The translations under genes and the position numbers were made by a program. Positions 23,551 through 34,548 of a stretch of DNA of 64,000 nt are shown piece after piece. Position 1 is the stretch's first letter. Each line of letters starts with the position of its first letter. Source of the stretch: Gigaspora margarita (taxonomy: Eukaryota > Glomeromycota > Glomeromycetes > Diversisporales > Gigasporaceae); contig WTPW01000412.1 in the NCBI GenBank assembly GCA_009809945.1, positions 89,686-153,685 on the forward strand, in the 5' to 3' direction. The notes under the pieces are model-generated. The model saw nothing but the letters and a program-made list of their open reading frames with translations, was not told the DNA's origin and searched no databases.

Positions 23551-24720
23551 TTTTTTTTTCCACTTAGGCAGTTTCGCCAGTACTTTATTAAGATACTTAG
23601 TATATTGCTACAGTAATACACTTGTTTACTCCTAATTTGCAAGTCTGACATCATCNGGCTGCCATCATTAGATGGTGCCCAAATGCAACCTACCGCACTA
23701 ATTTGAAGACTAATCTAAAAACTAGAGGCTATGTTAAACTAGCCTAAGTGCCACACCAAAATGGCTTCTTCTCTCCTTCGTATTCCTTTACGAACAAGGA
23801 ATTTTATAAGGACAAAATAAGAAGAGGGGTAAAGAAAAAAAAACACAAGCCAAGAAAATGAGAAATAGAAAAAAAAAAAGAAAAACAAGTATAACGAAGA
23901 ATAGAAGGGAAAACAAAAAAGAAAAAAAACCACATGGTCTAACACGAAGGCTAGTCTAACAAAAAAAAACAAAACAAAACAAAAAGAAGAAAAAGAGTAC
24001 ACTATTATAACCCGTGCCAGGTTAATAAAAATTATATGACAAATGCGACTATTGTATATCTCTATTTTAAAGCTTCGCCTTAATTTATATCGACTTCCGA
24101 CCTGATATCCAACCTCGGATATCCCTTGACTATCGAACGTAGCACCATTATAAGAGTAGCCCGATCCGAATGTAGCAGAGTCATAAAGAGTAGCACCAAT
24201 ACCGTATCCATAAACAAACACGTCACGTGGTCGCATCTTACTGGGTCCATCCGAGTTTGGAAATGTAAACAATGCCGATCTTCTGATGGGGGTATACCAA
24301 ATCGCCACTTTTTGTTGAAAATTTTGGGAAGACGGCAGGAAAGCGGGAGAAGTAAAAAAAGAGGAATCACTTGTACGAAATTTACAGGAGTGTGTGGTCA
24401 GAAAACTCATTTCTTTGTTGTTCCCCATTGTTTTACTACAAGATACTTCGTCGACGGAGACTGCCTTGCGTCTCTACCAGAATTTCTTGTACCAAGGGCA
24501 CCAACTACCAGTTATCTTGCACAACTGACGCTTCTGGCTTGCGTGTCGAATATAAGAGAGGAGTCCCCGCAGCTACAGTTGACCTTTCTAAAAACCATGT
24601 ACTTGTGTTATCCTACAGTACTTTAAGTATCTGGCAACGCTCCAACAAAGAACTTTTTGTTTTTCTTCCATTAAAAATTTGGTCCAGGTGATCGTCGGAA
24701 AGAGTGTTGAGTATATTGGT
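23551..24720 (-). mobile_element. Unclassified retro-like sequence with poly(A) at its minus-strand 3' end
   Basis: On the minus strand it ends in AATAAAGTACTGGCGAAACT, then GCCTAAGTGG and an A-run (23551-23560), resembling the SINE tails at 24950 and 48763. It is less AT-rich and keeps CpGs. The 24215-24720 part has an older copy at 22740-23260. No tRNA-like head was seen. It could be a retro-copied gene fragment or a SINE-like element. Confidence 0.45.
24005..24428 (-). CDS. Gene-like reading frame, unrecognised
   Basis: An open minus-strand frame runs from 24428 to 23739. Its first 140 residues look protein-like: a Ser/Phe-rich start, then RPRDVFVYGYGIGATLYDSA and GATFDSQGISEVGYQVGSRY, with Gly/Tyr periodicity and no low complexity. 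Downstream, from about residue 140, it dissolves into Phe/Leu runs from poly-T DNA, so the true end or a splice site lies near 24000. I do not recognise the family. The base composition is richer in GC and CpG than the surroundings. It lies inside the retro-like sequence with a poly(A) end, so a captured or retro-copied gene piece is possible. An overlapping plus-strand frame (24126-24626) is judged less likely. Confidence 0.35.
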
Positions 24721-24863
24721 CTCAGTTGTTGTATATATGTTTATAATTTTACAAAATCTTGAATATATTATAATACAATAATCTAATTTGAATGATTTTG
24801 GTACTATTTAATTCATCTCTATAAAACAAATCCAATGATATCAAAATAATTTTATTCAGATTA

Positions 24864-26874
24864 GAGGCTTTTAGAAATTACGTAATATTTTGGTGAGTAG
24901 GTGGGTTTCAAAAATATCAGGTTACAATTATAATTCTAATCAAATTTTTTTTTTTTATGTCAAAGTTACCGCTATGGAGAAAAGCTTTTATTCAAGTAAG
25001 TCAGATCATGGGTGCGTTCAGGAGCACTCAGACATTTGTTACATAGATGAGAGTACAACTAGCCACACGTACAACTTTTGGTTATCTAATTTAAGTAGTC
25101 CGCCCGAAGGTTCTACACTAGTTGCCATACCTGCAACCCAACTAGGAGGTTACCTATTTAAACCCTCTGGTCCATACTTCTTCTGCCAAATCCTCTTTGT
25201 ATCACCGGTACAGTCCTCTGTTACATAAGTCAGTCAAGGATGCTCGCAGAATCCCTTTAGGACTAGTTTATCCTCGCAGTATACTTGGTAGAGCAGTTTC
25301 TGTCCCACACAGGTATTACCTACGCTTCGGTAACTTACGCATCTGTATTATACCAATACTTGACATCAGAGCTAACTATTAAACCCCTACTATTACCTAC
25401 TTCTGCTCTTGTGAGATTCACTCCAATCTCGATACCCACTACAACCTTCCTATCGGTCATTCCTCAGTATCCCCAAATTTCCAAACTAGTTAGCCTAGAA
25501 GGGTCAGTCGGCCCAGCTTTAAGTACCGAATGGACTCCCTCCCCTTGGTACATGTTGCCAAAACACATGTTCTTTTCCTCCGGTGCGACTCCGGCAGCCA
25601 ATTTAGTGGACTTCCTTCTTGAGGATCTTGTCATCGAGTTCTCTGGCTCCAGTTTCTGATATTCCAATTAGTGATTGTACCCGGGTAGAACTTGCAATCA
25701 TGTGACATAGTAATTTATCTGGATATCTGGGTAATTTAATAGTAACCGGGTAGAGGTTTTCCCAATGGGTACAATCTCTAATTCCAATTATAGTTAGCAC
25801 CATCAAAGATCTTTGCTACTTCCTTACTCGGACTTCCAAACAGTTATCCATTTTCTGATCTTAGATTTTTTGCACCCAGTGGATTCCATTTAAGATGGTA
25901 TACCAAAGGACCTACAAAAAGAAATAGTTACTATAATACAGGTCTATTATTCCAAGCGTCACTAGTGGGATTTGAACCCTAGACCTGCTGCTTGGGGTTG
26001 ACAACTTACCAACTTCTCTAAGTCGCCACACTCCTCTGATCAAATTTTTATAATTCTGGCCAAAAGTATAAAAGTATAAAATTATTAATAACTATTGCTC
26101 TACTAGGCTAATTTAGATGATTTAACTACCAAAATATTTGTCTCACTAAGATGATTTTATAAAGCCCAAAATTGTTAAAATCTAATTACAGAGTCCCAAG
26201 ATCATTCAACTTTTGTATAATTTTAATAGTGGTTTTTTAGAATCACTAAGTAAATTTCTTTAATATTGAATAACTTTTGATCCACTAGGCTGTTTTGAAT
26301 AATTTAACTACCAAAATGATCATCTCAGTGAGACAATTCTAACAAGCCCAAAATTACTAAATTCTAATTACAAAATTCCAAGATCAATAAAGATTTTATT
26401 GTTTGTCTAACAATACAAATCTTTATTGATCTTGGAATCTTGTAATTAGAATTTAGTGATTTTGGGCTTGTTAGAATCATCTCACTGAGATGAACATTTT
26501 GGTAGTTAAATTATTCAAAACAGCCTAGTGAATCAAAAGTTATTCAATATTAAAGAAATTTACTTAGTGATTCTAAAAAATTACTATTAAAATTACACAA
26601 AAGTTGAATAATCAATCTTGGGATCCTGTAATTAAATTATAATGATTTTGGGCTTGTTAGAATCGTCTCAGTAAGATGAACATTTTGGTAGTTAAATCAT
26701 CTAAATTGGTTTAGTAAAGCAATAGTTATTATTAATTTCATAAATTGAACCATATAAATAAAGTTTAAAAAAATATAAAATTTAATTGGCCAATAGAGTA
26801 TCAGGTATAGGTGAATGTGATAAAATTTTGAAACTTATTAGTAAAAAAATATTATGTAATTTCTGGAAGCTCCC
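24864..26874. mobile_element. Harbinger-like foldback element, split by a SINE
   Basis: Left end GAGGCTTTTAGAAATTACG; right end reversed GGGAGCTTCCAGAAATTACA; TTA at 24861-24863 and 26875-26877. The interior right of the SINE (26050-26760) holds four copies, two per orientation, of the module ...CTACCAAAATnnTCnTCTCA... folding at about 26400. Same family as 20402-21350 and 32162-43541. Confidence 0.8.
24950..26035 (-). mobile_element. Long tRNA-headed SINE, complete
   Basis: Read on the minus strand: a tRNA-like head just inside 26035 (gacttagagaagttggtaag; B-box GGGTTCAAATCCC near 25972), a body of about 1 kb with no conserved reading frame, and a 3' end TTGAATAAAAGCTTTTCTCC ... followed by poly(A) at 24950-24957. 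Flanked by CTAATCAAATTTTT / CTGATCAAATTTTT (24936-24949, 26036-26049). Short frames within it (24890-25806) are incidental. A second long copy is at 48763-49865. Head similarity also at 5010-5180, tail similarity at 31196-31262. Confidence 0.82.
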
Positions 26875-27196
26875 TTACTGAATTAAGAGTTATTCATAAA
26901 AAATTATTATTATAAAATAATTTTATAAAAAATATATAACCAATAGTATTTTGTTTAGAAACCAACTCTCTTCAACAATTACTTTTATCTGTTATATATA
27001 ATATGGACTAAAATATAATTTTTATAATATTTATACTTTCTTTCAATATTGTTTTCTTTTTTTGTCTTTTTTATCTTTTCTCTTTTATATTTGGTTTGTT
27101 TTTGGTATTTGTTTAGATTTTGTAGTATTACTTCTTTTTTTATTTTTTATTTTATTTTTGTAAATTCCTGTTGTTCTTGAGAATATAGATCTATTA

Positions 27197-27419
27197 GGCC
27201 ATGCAAATAAATTAGTTGATTCTCGTCACATAGAACAAACAAATAGGACCCGGCCGGCCGGCAAAAAATGTTATATTTAAAAAATTTTTTAATATAAAAA
27301 ATTTTTATAAATTTTTTTTCATACAAGAATAAAAAAAAATTTATATAGAAACATTTTAACTTCTCTAAAAAAATGACCCAGCCAGGTGACGAGAATCAAT
27401 TTTATTAGTTTGTGTGGCC
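27197..27419. mobile_element. Harbinger-type MITE, GGCC ends
   Basis: Ends GGCCATGCAAATAAATTAGT / GGCCACACAAACTAATAAAA (reversed right end), both followed by TTGATTCTCGTCAC; TTA at 27194-27196 and 27420-27422. GGCC ends with a TTA duplication are typical of PIF/Harbinger. Contains a GGCCGGCCGG block at 27250-27260 in otherwise AT-rich DNA. Confidence 0.85.
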
Positions 27420-27950
27420 TTAGTTCTTTTATTCTAGAGACTAAATAAAGAAGATTAAGAAAAGTTAGCAATCTTGATAAGAGTTAGTAAAGAACAATTA
27501 GTGATTTTTTGATTAATTCTTTAGTAAGTTAAAGAGCTCAAAAATGAAATAAATCTTTGCTATAGCATATCACATATAGGTACTTTGGTAACTGGATGAG
27601 TCTTTATTGTTAAAAAAGTAGATAAATGTAATTTTGTAATAAATTTAATTTTTTTCTAAGTAGTATAATTACTATAACCTTATACAATAAAGGCAGGATT
27701 GCTAATTAAAAAAATATATATAGTATTTTGTTAATAACTCTTAATTCAGTAATCTAAATAAAATGATTTTGGTACTATTTGATTCTTTTATTGAGCCAAA
27801 TTAAATAGTACCAAAATCATTCAATTTGGATATTTAGATCAAAATTTAGACAAATTTTTATAAAAAAATATTATTATATTTTTTGATTTCTCTATTTATT
27901 GCAAAAAATATTATATTTTGTATGACCTCTTTCTCTTGTATAACATTAGG
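27420..27950. other. AT-rich, one isolated palindromic core
   Basis: At 27745-27830, ttggtactatttgattctttt ... caaattaaatagtaccaaaat is another diverged copy of the core in the 17.9-19.0 kb array. No gene. Confidence 0.6.
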
Positions 27951-27955
27951 GTTCA

Positions 27956-28122
27956 GAATGGGCTAGATTGGGCTGGGGTTTTCTAAATTTAAGCCCAAGC
28001 CCAAAGAAATTTTAAAACCCAAATCTATGCTCAATCTGTTTTAAAGTTATGGGTTTGAACTAGGTCAGATCAATTCAAATTATGATCTGGCCCAACCTTA
28101 TCTGATCTGGTCCTATAATAAT
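27956..28122. mobile_element. Probable hAT-type element end
   Basis: TAGGGTTCAGAATGGGCTAG followed by many GGGCT/AGCCC and GGTCTG-like motifs, the same architecture as the other hAT ends here. The opposite end was not found; a SINE sits directly to the right. Confidence 0.4.
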
Positions 28123-28649
28123 TTTTTTTTTCTTTTTTTTATCTTAAGCATCCTTTGTGCTAGTTTTATTAACTTATTTCATAATACTGCCCGAGGGCAA
28201 CTGTACAATTACATTAATTACTATGACTAGACAATTATCTAGCTATCTTAATAATGCCCAAGTATGAATACAGCACCAAACATTTCCCTCCCAATAACCT
28301 CCACCAGGGATCGATATGCCGGTTGATTATTGGTACAAACGGTCGCAGTTCGAAAGACGGTCGCTACAAGTTCTTGAAGTATCTTTTTCAGACTTCGGCC
28401 TTTCAATACGTCTTGTGACTTCAATTATTTCAAATTGGGCTCTAGCATGTTTCATTTCACTGCCACAGATTTGATAACGGCAACTGTCCAATTAAGTCCG
28501 TCCATAGACATCCTGGGTCCCTGTTTTTCCACGGTGTTTTAGTTCTCTAACCAGCTGGTTTTTTTTATTACACCTCTAGGAGAAATTGAACTGGCAACCT
28601 TCGATTTATATCCTGGGAGCATAACTGCTATGCTATTGACCTGCAGAAC
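28123..28649 (-). mobile_element. tRNA-derived SINE, second type
   Basis: Minus strand: head near 28649 with A-box-like TAGCATAGCAG and B-box-like CCAGTTCAATTTC, about 450 bp of non-coding body, 3' end ...AAAGGATGCTTAAGAT and an A-rich tail at 28123-28140. Flanked by ATCTGGTCCTATAATAAT (28105-28122) and ATCTGGTTCTATAATAAT (28650-28667), an 18-bp target duplication with one transition. Confidence 0.85.
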
Positions 28650-28689
28650 ATCTGGTTCTATAATAATATAAAGAAGGTAAATACTAGAT

Positions 28690-29173
28690 AACTTATTATA
28701 TACTTTATAAGTACTTTTGAGGAATGTAATGTTTTACAAAAAATTGCCACAAAAACAAATTCTAGCTCTAAATAGTATAGTGAGCTTCATTCCAATTGGC
28801 TAATTTTTGTAGATCATTTAGTGATTTTACAAGATCTAATTAACTAGTAGATTTATATTAAAACAAACCCAAAATAAAATATTTTAAATAAAAGATACAT
28901 TTATTTAAATTTTAATAATTACAATAATTATTTTGGTCTAATAGTTATTGTTATATATATAATCCAACCAGATTTAAAAAGATATTGATATCTTAAATTT
29001 TAAATTTTAACAATCTATTAGATACCAATATATGTATAAAGAGTTTTGTATTAAAATTAAATTGCTAACAATAAATAATAACAGATAACAAGAAAAACAA
29101 TAATTAAATTAAAAAATATACTGTAAATAAATTAAAAGGAATAGTAAACAACTACAAGTAAAAAATTGTGAAA
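28690..29173. other. AT-rich, no gene seen
   Basis: No recognisable frame or element end. Confidence 0.5.
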
Positions 29174-29181
29174 CTCAAACC

Positions 29182-29830
29182 CATTGTTGTTACAGGACAG
29201 CTTTAACAATGATTTGAACAATTTTGGACAATTTTGAACAATTAAATAAGGTAAAATTACTTAAAATTTTATTAAAATAATTTATTTTAATTTTAACTAG
29301 AATGTATTTAGCATCTAAAAAAACAATTATTATAAAATGCACCTATGGTGTTAAATATTATAGGTAAATTAGATTTGCAAATTTGTGTAACAAATACAAA
29401 AAAATAAATTTTTATAAAACAAAAAATAAATTTTAATTACTTTAGAGTTAGGGTAAGGCCTGGGATTTTATCGGGCATTAGTATATACAGAATTTTGCAA
29501 GAAATTTTTTTATTAGACCCCCAAAGGTGGTTTCATAAGCAAAATTTTGAGATATGAATATTTTTTTAAAAAATAAGCAAAAAATCAAAATTTTATATTA
29601 CACTTGATCTTAAATTTTGATTGGCTATTCCAATAGATTTGTGTGACATGGTGTTTAATACCATAGGTGTATTTTAGTAAACTTGCTAAAAAATATATAG
29701 TTATATATTTTTTAGATAGATTTATTAATTATTAAAGCCTGAATAAGCTTTGGACAATCTTGAACATTTGGATAATTTTGAATATAAACAAGACAAAAAA
29801 GGTTGTAGATAGCCAAAATGTACAATACTG
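29182..29830. mobile_element. hAT-type MITE, GGACAA family, copy 2, itself interrupted
   Basis: Starts CATTGTTGTTACAGGACAGC, ends ATGTACAATACTG; flanks CTCAAACC / CTCAAATC (29174-29181, 29831-29838). Aligns to 16071-16349 and 63085-63363 except for the insertion at 29324-29685. Confidence 0.88.
29324..29685. mobile_element. MITE nested in the 29182-29830 MITE
   Basis: Inverted ends CAATTATTATAAAATGCACC(TATGGT) and CAAGTTTACTAAAATACACC(TATGGT). Flanks CTAAAAAA on both sides; with the next base a 9-bp duplication (one mismatch) is also possible, which would fit a Mutator-like origin. 362 bp. Confidence 0.75.
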
Positions 29831-29885
29831 CTCAAATCTATCTTTTAATAGTTTTGACAAGTTTTTAGTTTTACTTATTAATTTA

Positions 29886-29954
29886 TAATTTTTTTATTAT
29901 TATATATTTGTTTATTACTATTGATATGAGCCTTTGGTAATACTAAAAAAAAGA
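29886..29954. repeat. 70-bp dispersed repeat, copy 1
   Basis: ttattattatatatttgttt, attactattgatatgagcct, then ttggtaatactaaaaaaaaga, found again at 47584-47651 with about two differences. Function unknown. Confidence 0.75.
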
Positions 29955-30057
29955 GTATCGCAGTACTATACCACCTTGATATCTTTTTTTTGAACTAGAG
30001 GCCCAAACTGTTATATATTAATAAATAAATTAAAAATAAATTTATTTAAAATTTTAA

Positions 30058-30945
30058 TTATTTTAATAAATCAATAAAAGCATCAAATAAATTATCTCTA
30101 TATTTACGTTTCAAAACAAATTCATATAAATGTTTTCTAATAAATGTTCAGAACGATTTCTAGTAAATATATTTAATTTTACACCCTGCCACAGTCTTTC
30201 AATATTATTTGTATGAACTCCAGTTCTAGTTGAATTCTATTTTTCGAATAATTTACTCTACGATGAATCATATTTAATTGATCTAAGTGACTATATTTCT
30301 TCCAATAATCAGTATGAACTATTGATTTTGGTTTTACATATTGTTTAATTATTCTTCTCAAAGTTGGTGCTTCTTGATCTTTTGTTATAACAAAAAAGCA
30401 TTTTTTTTCTTTTGTTCGTTCAACTCTACCTATATAAAATATAAAAATTAAATAGTATATATTATTTAAATATTATAAAAAATTTTTATAACTCAATTAC
30501 CTACAACCCAAAAATCTTCATATTTTTTGAATTTGCTTTTATCAATTTCGCCAATAATATTCTTTTATCCAATGATAAAGTCTTCTGTATCAATTTTGAA
30601 ATTGTAAATCTCTAAATAAATTTACAAATTTTATAATTGTAACNGATGAAAANGTTGTNATNATACTAATTNAAGTATAATTCAATTTGCATAACCAAAA
30701 ATATCCAATTAACAGAATATCACAGCATTTAATATTACTATTTGAAAAAATAGTATTTTTAAATATTGATTCTATTTTGTTGCATTCTTTATTTTTACAT
30801 CTATAATAATTAATATATCGAGTTATTGCTGAATTGCAAATTTTATAGTTTTGTTTATCTTTTAAAATTCTTTTTCTAATAAAAAATTGATACATTTTTT
30901 TTTTATTAAAAAAAATATCATATAAAGATTTTAATGACATTTTTA
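30058..30945 (-). pseudogene. IS1595/ISXO2-type (Merlin) DDE transposase, degraded
   Basis: Minus strand order: N-terminal zinc-ribbon remnant RCKNKEC with FKNTIFSNSN and ILLIGYFWLCKL (about 30640-30790); GEIDKSKFKKYEDFWVVG, the first catalytic Asp region (about 30510-30570); a probable intron of about 70 bp (30430-30500); then KCFFVITKDQEAPTLRRIIK, IVHTDYWKKYSHLDQLNMIH (second Asp in HTDYW, about 30285-30330), RVNYSKN, and after a frameshift TGVHTNNIERLWQGVK (third acidic site in NNIE, about 30170-30220), with a last frameshift near 30125 before the terminal helix. Family knowledge: ISXO2-like transposases are DDE cut-and-paste enzymes, called Merlin in eukaryotes. Several Ns near 30645-30672. 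Terminal repeats were not found. Confidence 0.85.
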
Positions 30946-31195
30946 AAAGTTAAAAATAACTAAAATAAATATCAAGCTAATTTATTTATATTTTACATAT
31001 ACAAATAAATAGTCAACCCATGAAAAATAAAAGTTAAAACAGAAAATACCACTAACAAATTAATAAATAGAATCTCTGTTATACGAATTTTTCTAAAATC
31101 AATAAGATGTGCATACAAAATTGCAAAAGCTGGTCTCAAAAATTTAGTATAGATTATATGAGTGTATCTATTGTTTAGTAAATTAAATTTTTGTT

Positions 31196-31268
31196 TTTTT
31201 TTTTTTTTTATGTAAAAGTTTCTGCTTTGGGGAAAGGTTTTTATTCAAGCAACCAGATCAAGGGTGTA
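31196..31268 (-). mobile_element. 3' tail fragment of the long SINE
   Basis: Minus strand: cacccttgatctggttgctt, gaataaaaacctttccccaaagc, then poly(A) at 31196-31211. It matches the tail of 24950-26035 (agatcatgggtg ... ttattcaag ... tatggaga) and stops abruptly at about 31268, as a 5'-truncated retro-insertion would. Confidence 0.7.
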
Positions 31269-31700
31269 AATTAAATCTTTGTATAAATTCAAAAATCTGA
31301 TTTATAATTTGATTGTTATAATTAAAATTTTCAAATAAATTAACTATATAGTTTTCAATGAATTTGTTGAATTCTTCAAAATTTGAATACTTGTAAAAAT
31401 TATGTTCATTTTCTGTGATCTGTAAAACAATCTTGAATGTATTATTTGATTTTGTTAACTCTTCAATTGTTTTGGTTGATTGTTCTAATTTATTCATCAA
31501 TTCTTCAATCCTTGCTTGTAATGCAGTATTTGCTTGGTTCAAATCATTCTTATCTTGAAGTAAGGCAATATTTCGCTAAGTAATATCTTGTGTATCTTGT
31601 AGCAACTTATAATATTTATTTTTCAAAAGTTCACCACCAGTTAACTATTAATCAAACATCTTTTAGTTTTGAAAAAATAATTTGTTTGTTATGTTTATTT
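31258..31700 (-). pseudogene. Coiled-coil ORF relic
   Basis: An open minus-strand frame of 94 residues ends at 31258. Its first half is a clear coiled coil (ALQARIEELMNKLEQSTKTI, then EELTKSNNT), followed by YSNFEEFNKFIENYIVNLFE, a helical, Phe/Asn-rich tail. The same frame continues upstream with heptad pattern (KYYKLLQDTQD), one stop near 31576, then NIALLQDKNDLNQ. So it is the 3' part of a longer, broken coding sequence. Similar coiled-coil segments occur in fungal retroelement Gag-like proteins and in many host proteins; the family is not recognised. A SINE tail overlaps its last codons. Confidence 0.5.
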
Positions 31701-31839
31701 ATATATGAAATAATGATTAAAGCTGAGAAAGTTCAAGATAGAAAAACAGATGAATTAGATAATTTGATGATTATCAAATCTAAAAATAGGTACAAACAAA
31801 ATAATACACAAATTCTAATCCTTTATGTACCATAAAATT

Positions 31840-32150
31840 ATTAGAATTATATTTAATTTAGTTTTTGCTCTGTTTATACACTAATTTGTTATTCCCAATC
31901 AATGATGCATCGTTAATTGACAATTGATGATGTTATCGGTGATATAATCATTGATTACATTGGTGATAATATTGTTAATTGTCAATCGATGATTTCATCA
32001 TTGATTAAGGCTCAATTCCAATCTTGTGACAAATCGTCATAATAAACATCACAAAAACTTTGTCACCTGATATTATTTTAATATCCTTTGTGAATCGGAC
32101 CCGCTTCGCTAACTTGCTTTCCAAAGAAAAGCTCAGCAAAGGTTATTTGG
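31840..32150. other. Short imperfect palindrome, no gene
   Basis: At about 31900-32010 copies of TGATGATnTnATC and AATTGnCAATTGATGAT alternate in both orientations. No coding sequence. Confidence 0.5.
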
Positions 32151-32719
32151 CAATTTAATTAGGGAGCTTCCAGAAATCAGCTAATTTCTGGGTGGGTTGG
32201 TGGGTTAGCTGAAGTATCAGGTGTAATTCCGGCCAAAATTTCATAATTCCAGCCAAAGTTACAAAATTATTTTTGAAAAAATTATAAATTTATTAATAAT
32301 ATTTAATAATTAATAACTTTTGATCTACCTAACCAAATTTGATGATTTAACTACCAAAATAATCCTCTTAATAAGAGGATTCTAGCAAGCCCAAAAGTAT
32401 AAAAATTTAATCACAGGAACCTATAATCAAAATAGAATTGTGTTACTATAAAAGTTTTATAATTTGTTAATAATTATAAACCATTTATAATAATACAAAT
32501 TTATTCCAATCCTAGGATCCTGTAATTGGATTTTAATGATTTTGGACTTGCTTAGTGCTTCTAAGTCTGGTTTGGGTCTGGTCCGAGTTCAAACTGAACT
32601 TAAACTCTAAAATTTACCCAGTTCCAAACTCAAACTTAAACTCAATCAGATGTTCGGACCAGGTTTGGTCTGAAGTTTGCAAGCTAATTTGAGTTAAATA
32701 TATATATGTCTTTTTTGAT

Positions 32720-34071
32720 ATGAACAAGTTTACTTAGTGCATGTAGTTAGAATCGATTAGTAAAATTTAGAGAATAATGGGATTTGTAAAATTTTATTAA
32801 TAAAATTATTAAAAAGGAGGAATCTATTTGTCACATCCTGTGATACAGTTATTTGTTACAGGTTTATTTATAACTTAAAATTTTACTAATATAATACCTA
32901 TTGCACTTCTAACAAAAAATAACACTCTTGCAATTCTGTATTAATCTTGATCCTAACTCTAATTTAATTCTACTTTAATATTAATATAGCCTTATTGGCT
33001 GTAACAAATGAACATGTAACAGGGTGTGACTAATACATTTATCCTATTAAAAATATCCAATTGTATAAAATTTTACTAATTTAATCTCACTTCTTTTAGT
33101 AAATAAACTTGTTAAGCATTAAAAAATACATCATTTCGGCATATTTTATTTTGTATTTTATAAAATTTGAATAAAAGATGCTTAATTTTGAAAATTTTTA
33201 TCAAAAATCCAAAATTAGGTATCTTTTTCTTCAAATTTTATAAAAATAAAATAAAATATATCAATATGATATATATTTTGATACTATACAAGTTTACTTA
33301 GTGCAAGAAGTTAGAATTGATTAGTAAAATGTAGAGAATAATAGCAATTTGTAAAATTTTATTAATAAAATTATTAATAATATCAAATTATATAAAATTT
33401 TACTAATTTAATCTCACTTCTTTTACTAATTAAACTTGTCAAGCATTAAAAAATACATCATATTGGCATATTTTATTTTTACTTTATAAAATTTGAAAAA
33501 AAGATGTTTAATTTTAAAAATTTTTATCAAAAATCCAATATTAGGCATCTTTCCTTCAAATTTTATAAAATACAAAATAAAATATACCAATATGGTGTAT
33601 ATTTTGATACTAAACAAGTTTACTTAGTGCAATAAGTTAGTATTAATTAGTAAAATTTAGGGATTCATAGCAATTTGTAAAATTTTATTAATAAAATTAT
33701 TAAAAATTGTATAAAATTTTACTAATTTAATTTCATTTCTTTCACTAAGTAAACTTTTTCAGCATCAAATATATGTAATATTAGCATATTTTATTTTGTA
33801 TTTAATAAAATTTGAATAAAAGATGTTTAATTTTGTAAATTTTTATCAAAAATCCAAAATTAGGCATCTTTTCTTCAAATTTTATAAAATATAAAATCAA
33901 ATATACTGAAATGATATATTTTTGATGCTAAATAAGTTTATATAGTGAAATAAGTTAGATTTAGTTAGTAAAATTACATATAATTTGATATTTTTGATAA
34001 TTTTATTAATGAAATTCTGCAAATTGTTATGATTTTCTAAATTTTACTAATTGATTCTAACTTCTTGCACT
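32720..34071. repeat. Tandem array, about 312-326-bp units
   Basis: The landmark caagtttacttagtgc begins units at 32725, 33289, 33615 and (decayed) 33926. The first spacing is 326 bp once the MITE at 32816-33045 is removed. Each unit is itself an inverted repeat (aagtttacttagtgc ... ttagtaaaatttag / ctaatttaatctcacttct...aaacttgt). A similar array lies at 52870-53520. Confidence 0.82.
32816..33045. mobile_element. MITE in the first array unit
   Basis: Ends GGAGGAATCTATTTGTCACA(TCCTGT) and reversed AGGATAAATGTATTAGTCAC(ACCCTGT); ATTAAAAA on both sides (32808-32815, 33046-33053). 230 bp. Confidence 0.85.
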
Positions 34072-34548
34072 AAGTAAACTTGTTCAGTATAAAAATCTAA
34101 AACTCTTTCCCAATCTACTGCAAATCCAAAAATAAACAAACAAATTGGCAAAAGAGTGTACAAGTATACAACTATAATATGATAAGTAATTAATTATTTT
34201 CGGGAACTAACTAAGGCAAAACAGAAGAAACAAAATTAAGAGAAACAGGAAGACAGCCTTTCAAACCCCACCGGTTTTCTATAATTTTCTACTCGCCCTT
34301 TGGGGAACAACAATACAAGGAAGGCACCCACAAACAGGTGTGGCGAAATTATACAAATCGGATATCCTAGTGTGCAACAACGACATGCCAAAACATAAAA
34401 AAAGCAGAGAACTGAAACTCAGAAGAGACTGAAAGCAGCCCAAAATGAAAACAACATAGAAGACACCCCCGCCAAACCCGCAGAAGAAAATTATCAGATA
34501 CTAGCCACAGAAAGTGGGGAATCTAGTTTGACACCGAAAATTAAATCG

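Noticed and set aside
24890..25806. Several 60-120-codon frames on both strands at 24.9-25.8 kb
   Set aside because: They lie in the body of the long SINE; the second copy at 48.8-49.9 kb does not conserve any of them.
30058..30945. Bacterial contamination (IS1595-type transposase)
   Set aside because: AT content, an apparent GT-AG intron, and fungal MITEs on both sides argue for a resident eukaryotic element; the same reasoning applies to the 59.8-kb zinc-ribbon fragment.
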